Translations under genes and position numbers: made by a program
Assembly: GCF_017357225.1 (NCBI RefSeq)
Contig: NZ_CP071604.1
Coordinates: 4,080,001-4,144,000, forward strand
DNA from: Rhizobium binae
GTDB taxonomy: Bacteria > Pseudomonadota > Alphaproteobacteria > Rhizobiales > Rhizobiaceae
Direction of reading: 5' to 3'
Length of the DNA stretch: 64,000 nt
In this document: positions 10,425-19,610 of the stretch, in pieces
How the letters are laid out: every line of letters starts with the position of its first letter
Numbering within the stretch: position 1 is the stretch's first letter
Notes under the pieces: model-generated
Told to the model about the DNA's origin: nothing
What the model saw: the letters and a program-made list of their open reading frames with translations, nothing else
Database searches by the model: none

Positions 10425-11699
10425 TCAATTCTTATCCAGACCGTAGCAGGAATGCAAAGTCCTGACAGCGAGTTCTGCATAGGGACCGTCGATCAGGATA
10501 GAAATCTTGATCTCGGAGGTGGTGATCGCCTTGATGTTGATGCCTTTTTCGGCAAGTGCACGAAATGCGGTCGCTGCCACGCCGGCATGGCTGCGCATGC
10601 CGATACCGATGACCGATACCTTTACCAGCCCCGATTCGTTTTGCACGACGTCGTAGCCGATCTTCTCCTTATGGTCGCCGAGCACCTTGATCGCCTTTTC
10701 GACGTCGCCCGACGGTACGGTGAAGGTCATGTCGGTCTTCGATCCGTCCTCGGAAATGTTCTGGACGATCATGTCGACATTGATATGGGATTCGGCAAGC
10801 GGCCCGAAGATCGCGGCGGAGACGCCCGGGCGGTCGGCAAGACGGCGAAGCGAGATCTGAGCCTCATCCTTGGCATAGGCGATGCCGGTGACTACTTCCT
10901 GTTCCACGATTTCATCCTCGTCACAAATCAGCGTTCCGGGCGGGTTCAACAGATCGCCCATGCCCGGAGCATCGGGATCTTCGAAAGACGAACGCACGAA
11001 GGTACGCACCTTGTGCACCATGGCAAGCTCGACCGAGCGCACCTGCAGCACCTTGGCGCCGAGCGAAGCCATCTCGAGCATTTCCTCGAAGGCAATCTTC
11101 TTCAGCCGACGCGCCTGCGGCACGATGCGCGGATCGGTCGTATAAACGCCGTCGACATCAGTGTAGATATCGCAGCGATCCGCTTTTACAGCGGCCGCGA
11201 TGGCCACAGCCGACGTATCCGATCCACCGCGTCCGAGTGTCGCGATGCGGTTGTCGGGTCCCAGTCCCTGGAAGCCGGCGATGACAGCAACCTGCCCCTC
11301 GCCCATCCGCTTGATGATGTCCGAACCGTCGATATCGAGGATGCGCGCCGCACCATGGGCGTTGTCGGTGCGGATCGGGATCTGCCATCCCTGCCAGGAG
11401 CGGGCATTGATATCCATCGCCTGCAGCGCGATCGCCAGCAGCCCCGAGGTCACCTGCTCGCCGGAGGCGACGACCGCGTCATATTCCCGCGCATCGTAAA
11501 ACGGAGAGTTGGCGCCGATCACCTTCGGCGTGCCCTGCACCCAACCGACCAGCTCGTTGGTCTTGCCGGACATGGCCGAAACGACCACCGCCACCTCGTG
11601 GCCGGCATCGACTTCGCGTTTCACGTGGCGGGCAACGTTCTTGATGCGGTCCAGGTCAGCGACGGACGTGCCGCCGAATTTCATTACGATGCGTGCCAT
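10425..11699 (-). CDS. lysC: Aspartate kinase
   Basis: Phosphorylates aspartate, the first step toward lysine, threonine and methionine. The N-terminal kinase domain has VMKFGGTSV at residues 5-13 and a GRGGSDTSAVA substrate/ATP segment near 157-167. The C-terminal 160 residues form tandem ACT domains that normally mediate feedback inhibition by lysine and/or threonine. It is a stand-alone 424-aa enzyme, not fused to homoserine dehydrogenase. It lies downstream of ptsP. Confidence 0.96.
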   Translation of the reverse strand: MARIVMKFGGTSVADLDRIKNVARHVKREVDAGHEVAVVVSAMSGKTNELVGWVQGTPKVIGANSPFYDAREYDAVVASGEQVTSGLLAIALQAMDINARSWQGWQIPIRTDNAHGAARILDIDGSDIIKRMGEGQVAVIAGFQGLGPDNRIATLGRGGSDTSAVAIAAAVKADRCDIYTDVDGVYTTDPRIVPQARRLKKIAFEEMLEMASLGAKVLQVRSVELAMVHKVRTFVRSSFEDPDAPGMGDLLNPPGTLICDEDEIVEQEVVTGIAYAKDEAQISLRRLADRPGVSAAIFGPLAESHINVDMIVQNISEDGSKTDMTFTVPSGDVEKAIKVLGDHKEKIGYDVVQNESGLVKVSVIGIGMRSHAGVAATAFRALAEKGINIKAITTSEIKISILIDGPYAELAVRTLHSCYGLDKN

Positions 11700-11991
11700 A
11701 TGCCTCTACCACGACTGGCGCCGGAAAACGGAAACCCGGACCCGGCATCACGAAAGCCCAGGGGAGACCGGTTGGCGAAAGAGCCGGCCGAATTCTGGAA
11801 CCGCTCGAAAAGCCCAGGCCCCCAAAGGCCCCAAGTTGCGGCGTCTCTTAGCGAGTTTGGCGGGGGGAGGCAAGCGCGCGCGATAAAAGCAGTTGCCGGG
11901 TTGCTCCACGCCCGCCGGTCTCCCGCTCCGCGCCCCTTGACTTATGCTGCCGATCATCCGACTTCACATCTGACGAACGAAGGAGTGGACG

Positions 11992-12738
11992 ATGACGGAA
12001 GGCGCCAGAAGCACGATCGACCAGGGCGAAGTGGACCGCTTCTCGGCGATGGCGGCGGAATGGTGGAGCCCGACCGGCAAGTTCAGGCCGCTGCATAAGT
12101 TCAATCCCGTCCGTCTCGCCTATATAAGAGACAAGGCCTGCGAGAATTTCGGCCGCGATCCGAAAAGCCCTCGCCCGCTCGAGGGTCTGCGCGTGCTCGA
12201 TATCGGCTGCGGCGGCGGCCTGTTGTCCGAACCCGTCGCCCGGATGGGCGCCTCCGTCATCGGTGCAGACCCCTCGGAGAAGAATATCGGCATCGCCTCG
12301 ACGCATGCGAAAGCCTCCGGCGTTCCAGTCGACTATCGCGCCGTTACCGCCGAGGAGCTCGCCGAAGCAGGGGAGACCTTCGATATCGTCCTGAACATGG
12401 AAGTGGTCGAACACGTCGCCGAGGTCGATTTCTTCATGACGACCTGCGCGAAGATGGTCCGCCCCGGCGGCCTGATCTTCGTTGCGACCATCAATCGCAC
12501 GATGAAGGCGGCAGCCCTTGCCATCTTCGCCGCCGAAGAAATCCTACGCTGGCTGCCGCGCGGCACCCATCAATATGAAAAGCTGGTGCGTCCGGAAGAG
12601 CTGGAAGGGCCCCTTGCCTCAAGCGGCCTCGAAATCACCGACCGCACTGGCGTCTTCTTCAATCCGCTGTCGAACCAGTGGAACCTGTCGAAAGATATGG
12701 ATGTGAACTATATGCTGCTGGCGAAACGGCCGGCTTGA
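11992..12738 (+). CDS. ubiG: Ubiquinone biosynthesis O-methyltransferase UbiG
   Basis: SAM-dependent methyltransferase that performs both O-methylations in ubiquinone synthesis. Class I motif [13 protein letters not shown] lies at about 68-80. The N-terminal [13 protein letters not shown] segment is characteristic of UbiG. Length is 248 aa, typical. A strong AAGGAG site lies six bases before the ATG. It is divergent from lysC across a 292-base gap, in which I found only a TTGACT near 11937 and no convincing -10. Confidence 0.95.
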   Translation: MTEGARSTIDQGEVDRFSAMAAEWWSPTGKFRPLHKFNPVRLAYIRDKACENFGRDPKSPRPLEGLRVLDIGCGGGLLSEPVARMGASVIGADPSEKNIGIASTHAKASGVPVDYRAVTAEELAEAGETFDIVLNMEVVEHVAEVDFFMTTCAKMVRPGGLIFVATINRTMKAAALAIFAAEEILRWLPRGTHQYEKLVRPEELEGPLASSGLEITDRTGVFFNPLSNQWNLSKDMDVNYMLLAKRPA

Positions 12739-12795
12739 TTCCCGATTCGTAAGCCAGCTATTTCCGGCATCGGGACCAACCGCGCCGGCTGAATA

Positions 12796-13224
12796 TCAGT
12801 GCACATCCTCCGGCAGAACCGGAATGGCAGCGATCTCGATGCCTTCTTCCACCAGCGCTTGCGCCTCGTCGAGCGTCGCTTGGCCGATGATCCCGCGCGG
12901 ATCCGCCTCGCCATAATGGATCTTGCGAGCTTCCTCGGGAAACTTCGTGCCGACATCCTCGGAATTGGCTTTGACCGCGGCGACGGCCTCTTTCAGCTTC
13001 TGCAGGGCCTCTTGCCGCATGGCATCCATTGCCAGCGTCTGCCTCTCGTCCTTCTTGCGCGCCGTCGATACCGACGGCGCCATCAGAAGTTTGGAGACGG
13101 CGGCGGAATGGCAGACCGGGCAGGTCAGGAAACCGCTCGCGACCTGACGGTCGAAGTCGGCGCTTTCCGAAAACCAGCCTTCGAATTCATGGGCATTGTC
13201 GCAGGCGAGGGAATAGCGGATCAA
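12796..13224 (-). CDS. DUF1178 family protein with zinc-ribbon-like N-terminus
   Basis: 142-residue conserved alphaproteobacterial protein of unknown function. The N-terminus (CDNAHEFEGWF then CPVC near residue 36) looks like a short zinc-ribbon, as in FmdB-type regulators. The middle is helical and basic, and the C-terminus is acidic. Its ATG overlaps the stop of the upstream amidase gene by 4 bases, so it is probably co-expressed with glutathione-repair functions. The metal site is inferred from spacing only. Confidence 0.85.
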   Translation of the reverse strand: MIRYSLACDNAHEFEGWFSESADFDRQVASGFLTCPVCHSAAVSKLLMAPSVSTARKKDERQTLAMDAMRQEALQKLKEAVAAVKANSEDVGTKFPEEARKIHYGEADPRGIIGQATLDEAQALVEEGIEIAAIPVLPEDVH

Positions 13225-14078
13225 GCGGCGACGCCTCCTGCGACTGCCCCCGCGATCCTCTCGACCGAGAATTCCCGGCCGTTCCTGAGGTTCGGGATCT
13301 TGTCATGCGCGGCCTTGACCGCGCCGGGATCGATCTCGGCGAGGATGACGGCCTCTCCGGTGGCACCGGCGGAGGCCAGCACGGTGCCCCAGGGATCGAT
13401 GATCATCGAATGACCGAAAGTCTCGCGCCCGTCCTCGTGCCGGCCGGCCTGGGCCGCGGCGATGACGAAGACACCGTTCTCGATGGCGCGCGCGCGCAGC
13501 AGGATCTCCCAATGCGCTTCGCCCGTCTGCCGGGTAAATGCGGCCGGAACCGTCATCACCTCGGCGCCGGCAACCGCCTGGGCACGGAAGAGGGCGGGAA
13601 AGCGCACGTCGTAGCAGATCGCGAAACCCATTTCGGCAAAGGGCAGCGACAGGACGCGCGCCTCCGAGCCGGCCGTATAGGCTGCACTTTCACGCCAGCT
13701 CTCGCCATTGTCGAGGTCGACGTCGAACATATGGATCTTATCGTAGCGATTGAGAATTCTGCCGTCGGGACCGAAGAGGAAACCGCGATTGGCGATCTTG
13801 CCGTCAGAAAGCGCGATCGCCGTCGAGCCGACATGCATGTGGATGCCAAACTCCCTGGCAAGCTCGGAGCCGGTCTTGACGATGACGTCATTCGCCTCGT
13901 CGGCGAGCACGGCGCGCGCCGCCACCCGGTCGCGCTGCAGCATGCCGGTCATCTCGGGCGTCTGCACATAGCTCGCGCCCTGGGCGGCAGCCTCGCGCAC
14001 CAGCCGCGCCATGACGGCGGCATTCTTGACCGGATCGACCCCGGAGCACATCTGGATGGCGGCAGCCTTGAAGCTCAT
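13221..14078 (-). CDS. Carbon-nitrogen hydrolase, Nit1-like deaminated-glutathione amidase
   Basis: Nitrilase-superfamily amidase with the full Glu-Lys-Cys triad: E42 (TPEMTG), K114 (YDKIHMFD) and C155 (AICYDVRFP). It belongs to the branch that includes Nit1/YbeM, which hydrolyses deaminated glutathione, a metabolite-repair reaction. That assignment is from family resemblance and the glutaredoxin neighbour, not proven. The start at 14078 is the ATG of MSFKAAAIQM; a longer frame reading back through grxC is spurious. It overlaps DUF1178 by 4 bases and lies 10 bases after grxC. Confidence 0.9.
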   Translation of the reverse strand: MSFKAAAIQMCSGVDPVKNAAVMARLVREAAAQGASYVQTPEMTGMLQRDRVAARAVLADEANDVIVKTGSELAREFGIHMHVGSTAIALSDGKIANRGFLFGPDGRILNRYDKIHMFDVDLDNGESWRESAAYTAGSEARVLSLPFAEMGFAICYDVRFPALFRAQAVAGAEVMTVPAAFTRQTGEAHWEILLRARAIENGVFVIAAAQAGRHEDGRETFGHSMIIDPWGTVLASAGATGEAVILAEIDPGAVKAAHDKIPNLRNGREFSVERIAGAVAGGVAA

Positions 14079-14088
14079 CGGTTCGTCC

Positions 14089-14346
14089 TCACGCCGCCAG
14101 CATCGGATCGAGCTTGCCGGCACGGTCAAGCGCAAAGAGATCGTCGCAGCCGCCGATATGTTCGGCGCCGATGAAGATCTGCGGGAAGGTGGTCCGCCCG
14201 TTCGACTTGCCAAGCATCTCCTGGCGAAGGTCCGGGGAATAGGTTGCGTCGTGTTCGACGTAGTCGACGCCCTTTTGTTCAAGAAGGGACTTGGCGCGGC
14301 TGCAATAGCCGCAGAACTGCCGTGTATAGATCGTGACGGGTACCAT
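14089..14346 (-). CDS. grxC: Glutaredoxin 3 (GrxC type)
   Basis: 85-residue dithiol glutaredoxin that reduces protein disulfides and glutathione mixed disulfides. The active site is CGYC at residues 12-15 and a TFPQIFIG cis-proline loop follows near 59-66. The start at 14346 (MVPVTIYTRQ) gives the normal family length. It lies between comF and the amidase, all on the minus strand with gaps of 10-31 bases, which implies one operon. Confidence 0.95.
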   Translation of the reverse strand: MVPVTIYTRQFCGYCSRAKSLLEQKGVDYVEHDATYSPDLRQEMLGKSNGRTTFPQIFIGAEHIGGCDDLFALDRAGKLDPMLAA

Positions 14347-14377
14347 GATATCTCCAGACGGATGCCGGGTATTTCTG

Positions 14378-15154
14378 TCATATAGGCTCGGAGAGAGCCC
14401 TTGCAAAGGTCAAAACCGTGATCTCGGCCGCACCCGCCTTGCGTAGCGTCCGGCTTGCGGCGGCAACCGTCGCCCCTGTCGTGTAGACGTCGTCGACAAG
14501 AATGATGCGCTTGCCGAAAATGTCGTTTTCGCGACCCTTGGCAATCGCGAAAGCGCCTCTGACATTGTCCTCGCGCGCCCTGGCGCCGAGGCCAACCTGC
14601 TGGCTGGTGCGCTTGACGCGGACAAGGGTAGCGGCAAGCAGCGGCCTGCCGGAAAGCCTTGCCATATGGCGGGCAAGCTCGGCAGCCTGGTTGAACCTGC
14701 GCGTCAGCATGCGGGTACGGTGCAGCGGCACTGGAATCAGCGCATCGCAGCTTTCGACTGTCCCGTCTGACGCGCGCAACATCCAGCCGGCCATCATCGG
14801 CGCCAGATCGGTGCGATCGCGATATTTGAGCCCATGCACAAGGTCGCGGACCGCGTAGTCGTGGGTCGCCGCCGACCGCAACCGGTCGAAAGGCGGCGGA
14901 TTGGCGATTGCCTCAGCGCTGAGAATGCCGGCGCCGAGATCGTGCGAGAAAGGAATGCCGAGCACCTCGCAATAGGGCCGTTCGATGAAGCGGATGCCGG
15001 ACCAGCATTTTGCGCAGAGCCCACGATGGCCACCGGTGGAAACGCCGCAGACCGAACAGGCCGGCGGATAGAGAAAATCGACAAATGCCGAAAACGGCCG
15101 CAAGAACTGCGTCCGCAGGAAGTCCGCCGGTCTTTCGAAATCGATCGGTCCCAT
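14378..15154 (-). CDS. ComF family phosphoribosyltransferase-like protein
   Basis: Relative of ComF/GntX, needed for DNA uptake or nutritional use of DNA in some bacteria; its biochemical reaction is unknown. The N-terminal four-cysteine zinc finger (CSVCG...CAKCW) is followed by a phosphoribosyltransferase fold with the PRPP loop IILVDDVYTTGAT near residues 222-234. I prefer the ATG at 15154 (MGPIDFERP). The longer frame to 15277 would begin inside a palindrome. It is first of the comF-grxC-amidase-DUF1178 run. Confidence 0.88.
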   Translation of the reverse strand: MGPIDFERPADFLRTQFLRPFSAFVDFLYPPACSVCGVSTGGHRGLCAKCWSGIRFIERPYCEVLGIPFSHDLGAGILSAEAIANPPPFDRLRSAATHDYAVRDLVHGLKYRDRTDLAPMMAGWMLRASDGTVESCDALIPVPLHRTRMLTRRFNQAAELARHMARLSGRPLLAATLVRVKRTSQQVGLGARAREDNVRGAFAIAKGRENDIFGKRIILVDDVYTTGATVAAASRTLRKAGAAEITVLTFARALSEPI

Positions 15155-15273
15155 ACCACTGAGATTAGCCGGTTCTCTTCGAAAGGAAAATCGCCTTGCC
15201 GCGTCGGCGACGCCGGGAGCAGCGCCGCGCGTCTGAAAAGATGCGCAAGCGAACTGCAACGCTTTGCATGGCT

Positions 15274-15313
15274 GCATAATTCCTGAAATCGATTCCGATT
15301 TCAGGAATTATGC
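15274..15313. repeat. Perfect 18-4-18 intergenic palindrome
   Basis: 40-base inverted repeat with perfect 18-bp arms (GCATAATTCCTGAAATCG and its complement) and a 4-base loop. It lies between the divergent comF and methyltransferase genes, so it is not a simple terminator. A second palindrome of the same architecture and similar sequence is at 52087-52126. Confidence 0.85.
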
Positions 15314-15328
15314 GGTAAGGACATCGCC

Positions 15329-16213
15329 ATGGAAATGATCTTCGACAGAGCCCTGATCGCCGCACATCGTCATCGCGCGCTTGTCAACAACGACCGGAAA
15401 GCCGCCTTCCTGCTGGACATCGCGGCAGAGGAAATGGCCGAGAGGCTGGCGGTCGTCGAGCGGCGTTTCGAAACCGCCGTCGAATTGCATGGAGCGACAG
15501 GTGCGGCGGCCCGCGCGGCAATGGCGACGGGCAAAATCAGCACGATGATCCGCGTCGAGAGCGAGAAGGCCTATGCGGCCCCAAACGAAAGCGTTATCGA
15601 GGCGCCGCTCGAGGACGTGCCTCTCGACCCGCAATCGGCCAACCTCATTCTAGCGCCGCTCAGCCTGCACCTGACCAATGATACACCTGGTGTTTTCATC
15701 CAGATTCGTCGCGCCCTGAAACCCGACGGCCTTTTCCTGGCGGCCATTCCAGGCGCCGGCACGCTGCAGGAACTGCGCGACGCCCTCTTGACCGCCGAGG
15801 TCGAAATGACCGGCGGCGCCAGCCCGCGCGTCATCCCCTTCGCCGATGTGCGCGATGTCGGCAGTCTCATGCAGCGCGCCGGCTTCACCCTGCCGGTGAT
15901 CGACGCTGAGACCTATACGGTTCGATATGATTCTCTGTTTCCGCTGATGCGCGATCTCCGGGCCATGGGCATGAGCAATCCGCTCGCAGCCCGCGGCCGC
16001 ATGCCCCTGACCCGCGCCTTCTTCCTGCGCGCGGCGGAGATCTATGCCGAGCGCTATGCCGATCCCGACGGACGTATTCGAGCGACCTTTGCAATCATCT
16101 ATGTCTCCGGATGGGCGGCTCACGAGAGCCAGCAGAGGCCGCTCCAGCCGGGCTCGGCCAAGGCACGCCTTGCCGATGCGCTGAAAGTGCACGAGCACAA
16201 ACTCAGACAATAG
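15329..16213 (+). CDS. SAM-dependent methyltransferase-fold protein, NDUFAF5/BioC-like
   Basis: 294-residue class I methyltransferase-fold protein. The post-I region is weak, with no clean GxGxG. A LKPDGLFLAAIPGAGTL segment near 130-146 is typical of the NDUFAF5 (C20orf7) relatives common in alphaproteobacteria. The mitochondrial member modifies a complex I subunit; whether this one acts on respiratory complex I is inference. It starts 16 bases after a palindrome shared with the comF promoter region. Nothing suggests it is broken. Confidence 0.8.
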   Translation: MEMIFDRALIAAHRHRALVNNDRKAAFLLDIAAEEMAERLAVVERRFETAVELHGATGAAARAAMATGKISTMIRVESEKAYAAPNESVIEAPLEDVPLDPQSANLILAPLSLHLTNDTPGVFIQIRRALKPDGLFLAAIPGAGTLQELRDALLTAEVEMTGGASPRVIPFADVRDVGSLMQRAGFTLPVIDAETYTVRYDSLFPLMRDLRAMGMSNPLAARGRMPLTRAFFLRAAEIYAERYADPDGRIRATFAIIYVSGWAAHESQQRPLQPGSAKARLADALKVHEHKLRQ

Positions 16214-16288
16214 CGGATGATATCGAAAGTGTCAGCGGTTTGTGCAGCTCATCATGCTGCGGCCCGTCAAAAGTAGACGGCCGGCTGT

Positions 16289-16456
16289 TCAATTGACGGT
16301 GATATTGTTGCTGACAACGTTGAAGACGTTCTGCAGGCTGCCCGTAAAGAAGCCGAGACCCGAGACCAGCGCCGTGCAGATGACGGCGGCGATCAGGCCG
16401 TATTCGACCGCCGTCGCACCTGCGCCGTCCGAAAAAAATGCTTTCAAAAGACGCAT
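16289..16456 (-). CDS. Flp/Fap-type pilin
   Basis: 55-residue prepilin. The leader ends in a G13 processing site followed by ATAVEYGLIAA; Glu at +5 and Tyr at +6 are the hallmark of Flp pilins. A single hydrophobic helix follows (about 20-37), then a short Asn-rich tail. Such pilins are cleaved by a TadV/CpaA-type peptidase and assembled by the Tad/Cpa machinery into adhesive pili. No tad/cpa assembly gene is in this window, so the subunit is separated from its machinery. It is downstream of a small membrane-protein gene on the same strand. Confidence 0.88.
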   Translation of the reverse strand: MRLLKAFFSDGAGATAVEYGLIAAVICTALVSGLGFFTGSLQNVFNVVSNNITVN

Positions 16457-16492
16457 TACCCCAACCCTTTGCGAAAATCGACTGCAATGACC

Positions 16493-16524
16493 AATTGCCG
16501 GCCATCAGGCGATGGCCGGCAATT
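16493..16524 (-). promoter_or_regulatory. 14-bp perfect hairpin between two pilin-operon genes
   Basis: Perfect inverted repeat: 14-bp arms (AATTGCCGGCCATC and its complement) around a 4-base loop. It begins directly after the stop codon of the 105-aa membrane gene and ends about 36 bases before the pilin ATG. No T-run follows on the minus strand, so an RNA-processing or stabilising role fits better than full termination. Confidence 0.65.
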
Positions 16525-16842
16525 TCAGCAACCGGCGCCGACGCCGTATCCTTCGACGACGCAGACCGAGCCGGGCGTCTCCTGCAGCACGCTGCGGCGG
16601 ATCGTATAGCGCCTGCCGCCTTCGTTCTTCGGGATCGATCCTGTGGTGATCGTGTCGAAATCCACCGGCGCGCTGGCAAAGACGCTTTTCTTCGAGGAAT
16701 CGGCAAGCATCGGCGTCAGGATCAGTGTCAGGGCGACCACCGCCGTGCCAAAGAGAAGGGCGATGTTGAGCGCACCCGTCCTGCGCGAGGCAGACGAAGC
16801 CCGTTCCTTTTCCCGGACAGCTTTCCAGAAATCATCGTCCAT
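16525..16842 (-). CDS. Small membrane protein next to Flp pilin, unknown function
   Basis: 105 residues starting MDDDFWKAVREKERASS. The charged N-terminus is cytoplasmic. One transmembrane segment lies at about 25-47 (LNIALLFGTAVVALTLILTP). The extracytoplasmic tail ends in VCVVEGYGVGAGC, giving two cysteines that could form a disulfide. I do not recognise the family. Its position 68 bases upstream of a Flp pilin on the same strand suggests a role in pilus biogenesis or secretion (inference). The in-frame start at 16929 is less likely. Confidence 0.7.
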   Translation of the reverse strand: MDDDFWKAVREKERASSASRRTGALNIALLFGTAVVALTLILTPMLADSSKKSVFASAPVDFDTITTGSIPKNEGGRRYTIRRSVLQETPGSVCVVEGYGVGAGC

Positions 16843-17064
16843 GAGGTCAAGCCTTTTAAATACGCACGTCAGATGCTTGATTGAGGCCGATCTTTGGCAG
16901 AAGGTGTTAAACGATCCATTAATATCCACAGCCGAAAACGGCGTGAGACAATAATAATCAGCTTACGCTAATACATGTCGACTGGAAGGGCACAGCAATT
17001 CCTGGAGAACGACATGCGATGAAATGAGATTTAAAGCGCGGCGCGTGTATTAAACGAGACGCGT

Positions 17065-17478
17065 TTAAAGCAAATCCTGCAGCATCGGGATGAGCGGCTC
17101 GTCGGCCGGCGGCATCGGGTAATCTCGAAGCGCCTGCGCACGCACCCATTTCAAGGCCTGCCCCTCTCGGCCATGGGCAACGCCCTCATAGCGCCGGCAG
17201 ATATAGAGCGGCATCAACAGGTGGAACGCCTCATAGGAATGGCTGGCGAAAGTCAGCGGGGCGAGGCAGGCGATCTTCGTTTTGATGCCGAGCTCTTCCT
17301 CGAGCTCGCGCACCAGGGTTTCCTCCGGTGTCTCGCCGGGCTCGACCTTGCCGCCGGGAAACTCCCAGAGCCCGGCAAGCGATTTTCCCTCGGGACGCTG
17401 TGCCAATAGAATACGCCCGTCGGCATCGATCAGCGCGCAGGCGGCGACCAGCAATATCTTCCGGCCCGCCTCGCTCAT
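17065..17478 (-). CDS. mutT: MutT-type NUDIX hydrolase (8-oxo-dGTP diphosphatase)
   Basis: 137 residues. The complete Nudix box reads [20 protein letters not shown] with the following ELGI, and the preceding [18 protein letters not shown] segment is typical of MutT. It removes 8-oxo-dGTP from the nucleotide pool and so prevents transversions. The start at 17478 makes an ATGA overlap with the upstream GNAT gene, which points to coupled translation in the argJ-GNAT-mutT run. Confidence 0.92.
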   Translation of the reverse strand: MSEAGRKILLVAACALIDADGRILLAQRPEGKSLAGLWEFPGGKVEPGETPEETLVRELEEELGIKTKIACLAPLTFASHSYEAFHLLMPLYICRRYEGVAHGREGQALKWVRAQALRDYPMPPADEPLIPMLQDLL

Positions 17479-18293
17479 CGCGGCTCCCGCTGCCAATAAC
17501 AATAATGATAGGCGTCGCGAAAACCGAGGCGCTCGTAAAGTGCGATCGCCGGACGGTTGGAAAGCTTGACCTGCAGCCAGGCCGATCGGGCGCTGCGCAT
17601 GCGTGCCCAGCGCAGCGCCGAAGTCAGGATTTCGGTGCCCAATCCTTCGCGTCGCCGCGTTTCGCAGACCGAAAGCGACATGATGCCGGCAAGATCGTTG
17701 TCCTGGACGCAGAGCACGGTCGCAAGCGGTCCATCCACCGCATTTTCAATCATGAAGAGGCCCGACGGCGGCTTGATCGCCGAAATGATTTCGGCAAGGG
17801 CGGGCTTCAGCGTCAGAGGCGCTCCATCGACGGCAAGATTGGCATCGACGAAACGGCCGACGTCGTGAGTCGGCAGATGATCGAGCGTATCCGGCAGCGC
17901 AGCCTCGGCGAGATCGCAGGTCATGACCACCGTTTCGTCGAACCGCGTCCAGTTCTGCGCGCGGAGAAGCTCGATCAAGACAGGCGAAGCGAGCGGCGTC
18001 TGACGGACGACCGCTGCGCGACCATAGGCTTCAAACTTGCGGCTCGCCTTTTCTAGGCGGATCTCGACGTCGCGATGGTCCGACGGATCGAGCGGCACGA
18101 TGGAATTCAGCCGGTTGGACGGGTGGCCGGCCGTCAATCGAACCTGCCAACTGCCGTCATATTGCACGGATGCCGCCGGCCAGGCACGAAAACCGACAGC
18201 CTCCAGCCTGCGGACCAGCGGCAAATTCTGCGAGGAAATAGATGCCTGCTCCAACGAACGATCAGCTCCGATAGTCGCCATTGATCGCAACAT
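17475..18293 (-). CDS. GNAT family N-acetyltransferase
   Basis: About 270 residues with a C-terminal GNAT domain. The acetyl-CoA loop is [18 protein letters not shown] near 215-232 and the family-typical [15 protein letters not shown] end follows. The substrate is unknown. An AAGGA lies just before two possible starts, 18293 and 18281 (MATIGADRS), both inside the 3' end of argJ, so the true start is uncertain by four codons. Position between argJ and mutT indicates co-transcription with arginine biosynthesis, with no evident metabolic link. Confidence 0.85.
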   Translation of the reverse strand: MLRSMATIGADRSLEQASISSQNLPLVRRLEAVGFRAWPAASVQYDGSWQVRLTAGHPSNRLNSIVPLDPSDHRDVEIRLEKASRKFEAYGRAAVVRQTPLASPVLIELLRAQNWTRFDETVVMTCDLAEAALPDTLDHLPTHDVGRFVDANLAVDGAPLTLKPALAEIISAIKPPSGLFMIENAVDGPLATVLCVQDNDLAGIMSLSVCETRRREGLGTEILTSALRWARMRSARSAWLQVKLSNRPAIALYERLGFRDAYHYCYWQREPR

Positions 18294-19503
18294 ATTCCTT
18301 GGTGAGGTCGCAGGTCCAGACGGTTGCCGAACCCGTGCCGAGGCCGATATCGACTTTGACGGGGATATCCTGCGCCTTCATCACATTCGAGGCGGCTTCC
18401 TCGGAATAATCGGAGTCTCGCTCGCCGTTCACGGCGACCCTGACGTCGCCGAACCAGATGGCGAGCCGGTCGCGGTCGGCCATCTCGCCGGACTTGCCGA
18501 CGGCCATGACGATCCGGCCCCAATTGGCGTCTTCGCCGGCAGCCGCCGTCTTGACCAGCGGCGAATTGGCAATCGACAGGGCGATACGCTTGGCGGCGGC
18601 ATCGCTCTCGGCGCCCGTCACAGTAATTTCGAGCATCTTGGTGGCGCCCTCGCCGTCACGCACCACCTGCAGCGACAGATCCTTCAGCACTTCGTTGAGA
18701 GCGGCGCGGAAGGCGGCAAGCCGGGGATCGTCGGCGCGTTCAACGCGGGCCTGGCCGTCTTCGGCCGCCGCACCGGTCGCAAACAGCATCAGCGTGTCGG
18801 ACGTGGAGGTGTCGCTGTCGACGGTCATGGAATTGAAGGTCGGGCCAACGCCATCGGACAGCAGCGCCTGCAGCGCAGCCGGCGCGATGTCGGCATCGGT
18901 CACGACGAAGGAGAGCATCGTCGCCATGTCGGGCGCAATCATGCCCGCGCCCTTGGCGATGCCGTTGATGGTCACGGCAACCCCGCCGATCTCGGCGCTG
19001 CGGGTCGACACTTTAGGATAGGTGTCGGTCGTCATGATCGCCTTGGCGGCCTCAAACCAGAAGTCGCCGGTGGCCTCGGCCTGCATCCGGTCCAGGACGC
19101 CTGAGAATTTGGTGGCGTCGAGCGGTTCGCCGATGACGCCAGTGGAGGCTAGGTAGACTTCGTTCTCGCCGCAGCCGACGGCGGCCGCGGCCGATTTCGC
19201 CGTGAGCGCGGTCGCCTGGCGGCCCTTCATGCCGGTAAAGGCATTGGCATTGCCGGAATTGACGACGACGGCGCGCGCAATGCCATGCGGCAGGTTGGCG
19301 CGGCAGAAATCGACCGGCGCCGACGGGCATCTGGAGCGGGTAAAGACCCCCGCGACGGCGGCCGGCTTGTCGAAGACCATCATCAGCACGTCGGTACGGT
19401 TTTTGTACTTGATGCCGGCGGAAGCCGTCGCCATGCGCACGCCGCGCAACGGCGGCATGGCGACAAAGGATTTCGGAGCAAGCGGAGAGACGGAACCGGA
19501 CAT
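18262..19503 (-). CDS. argJ: Bifunctional ornithine acetyltransferase/N-acetylglutamate synthase
   Basis: Recycles the acetyl group from N-acetylornithine to glutamate in arginine synthesis. The proprotein cleaves itself at the conserved [16 protein letters not shown] segment, where the Thr after Ala becomes the nucleophile of the beta subunit. Length from [11 protein letters not shown] is 413 aa, as expected; the alternative ATG five codons earlier is less likely. Whether it retains the acetyl-CoA-dependent synthase activity cannot be read from sequence. It overlaps the downstream GNAT gene. Confidence 0.96.
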   Translation of the reverse strand: MSGSVSPLAPKSFVAMPPLRGVRMATASAGIKYKNRTDVLMMVFDKPAAVAGVFTRSRCPSAPVDFCRANLPHGIARAVVVNSGNANAFTGMKGRQATALTAKSAAAAVGCGENEVYLASTGVIGEPLDATKFSGVLDRMQAEATGDFWFEAAKAIMTTDTYPKVSTRSAEIGGVAVTINGIAKGAGMIAPDMATMLSFVVTDADIAPAALQALLSDGVGPTFNSMTVDSDTSTSDTLMLFATGAAAEDGQARVERADDPRLAAFRAALNEVLKDLSLQVVRDGEGATKMLEITVTGAESDAAAKRIALSIANSPLVKTAAAGEDANWGRIVMAVGKSGEMADRDRLAIWFGDVRVAVNGERDSDYSEEAASNVMKAQDIPVKVDIGLGTGSATVWTCDLTKEYVAINGDYRS

Positions 19504-19579
19504 CAGGAAACCTGCCAATGAGCATTTCCGGGCGGCGTCGGAGCCGGGGCGCTGTCTGGAAATGCGACAACATAGTGAA

Positions 19580-19600
19580 GGGCCCGGAAGAACCGGGCCC
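19580..19600 (-). terminator. Hairpin between ppiC and argJ
   Basis: 8-bp GC-rich arms (GGGCCCGG / CCGGGCCC) with a 5-base loop, 10 bases after the ppiC stop. It lacks a long T-run on the minus strand, so termination may be partial. Confidence 0.5.
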
Positions 19601-19610
19601 GATGCGAATA

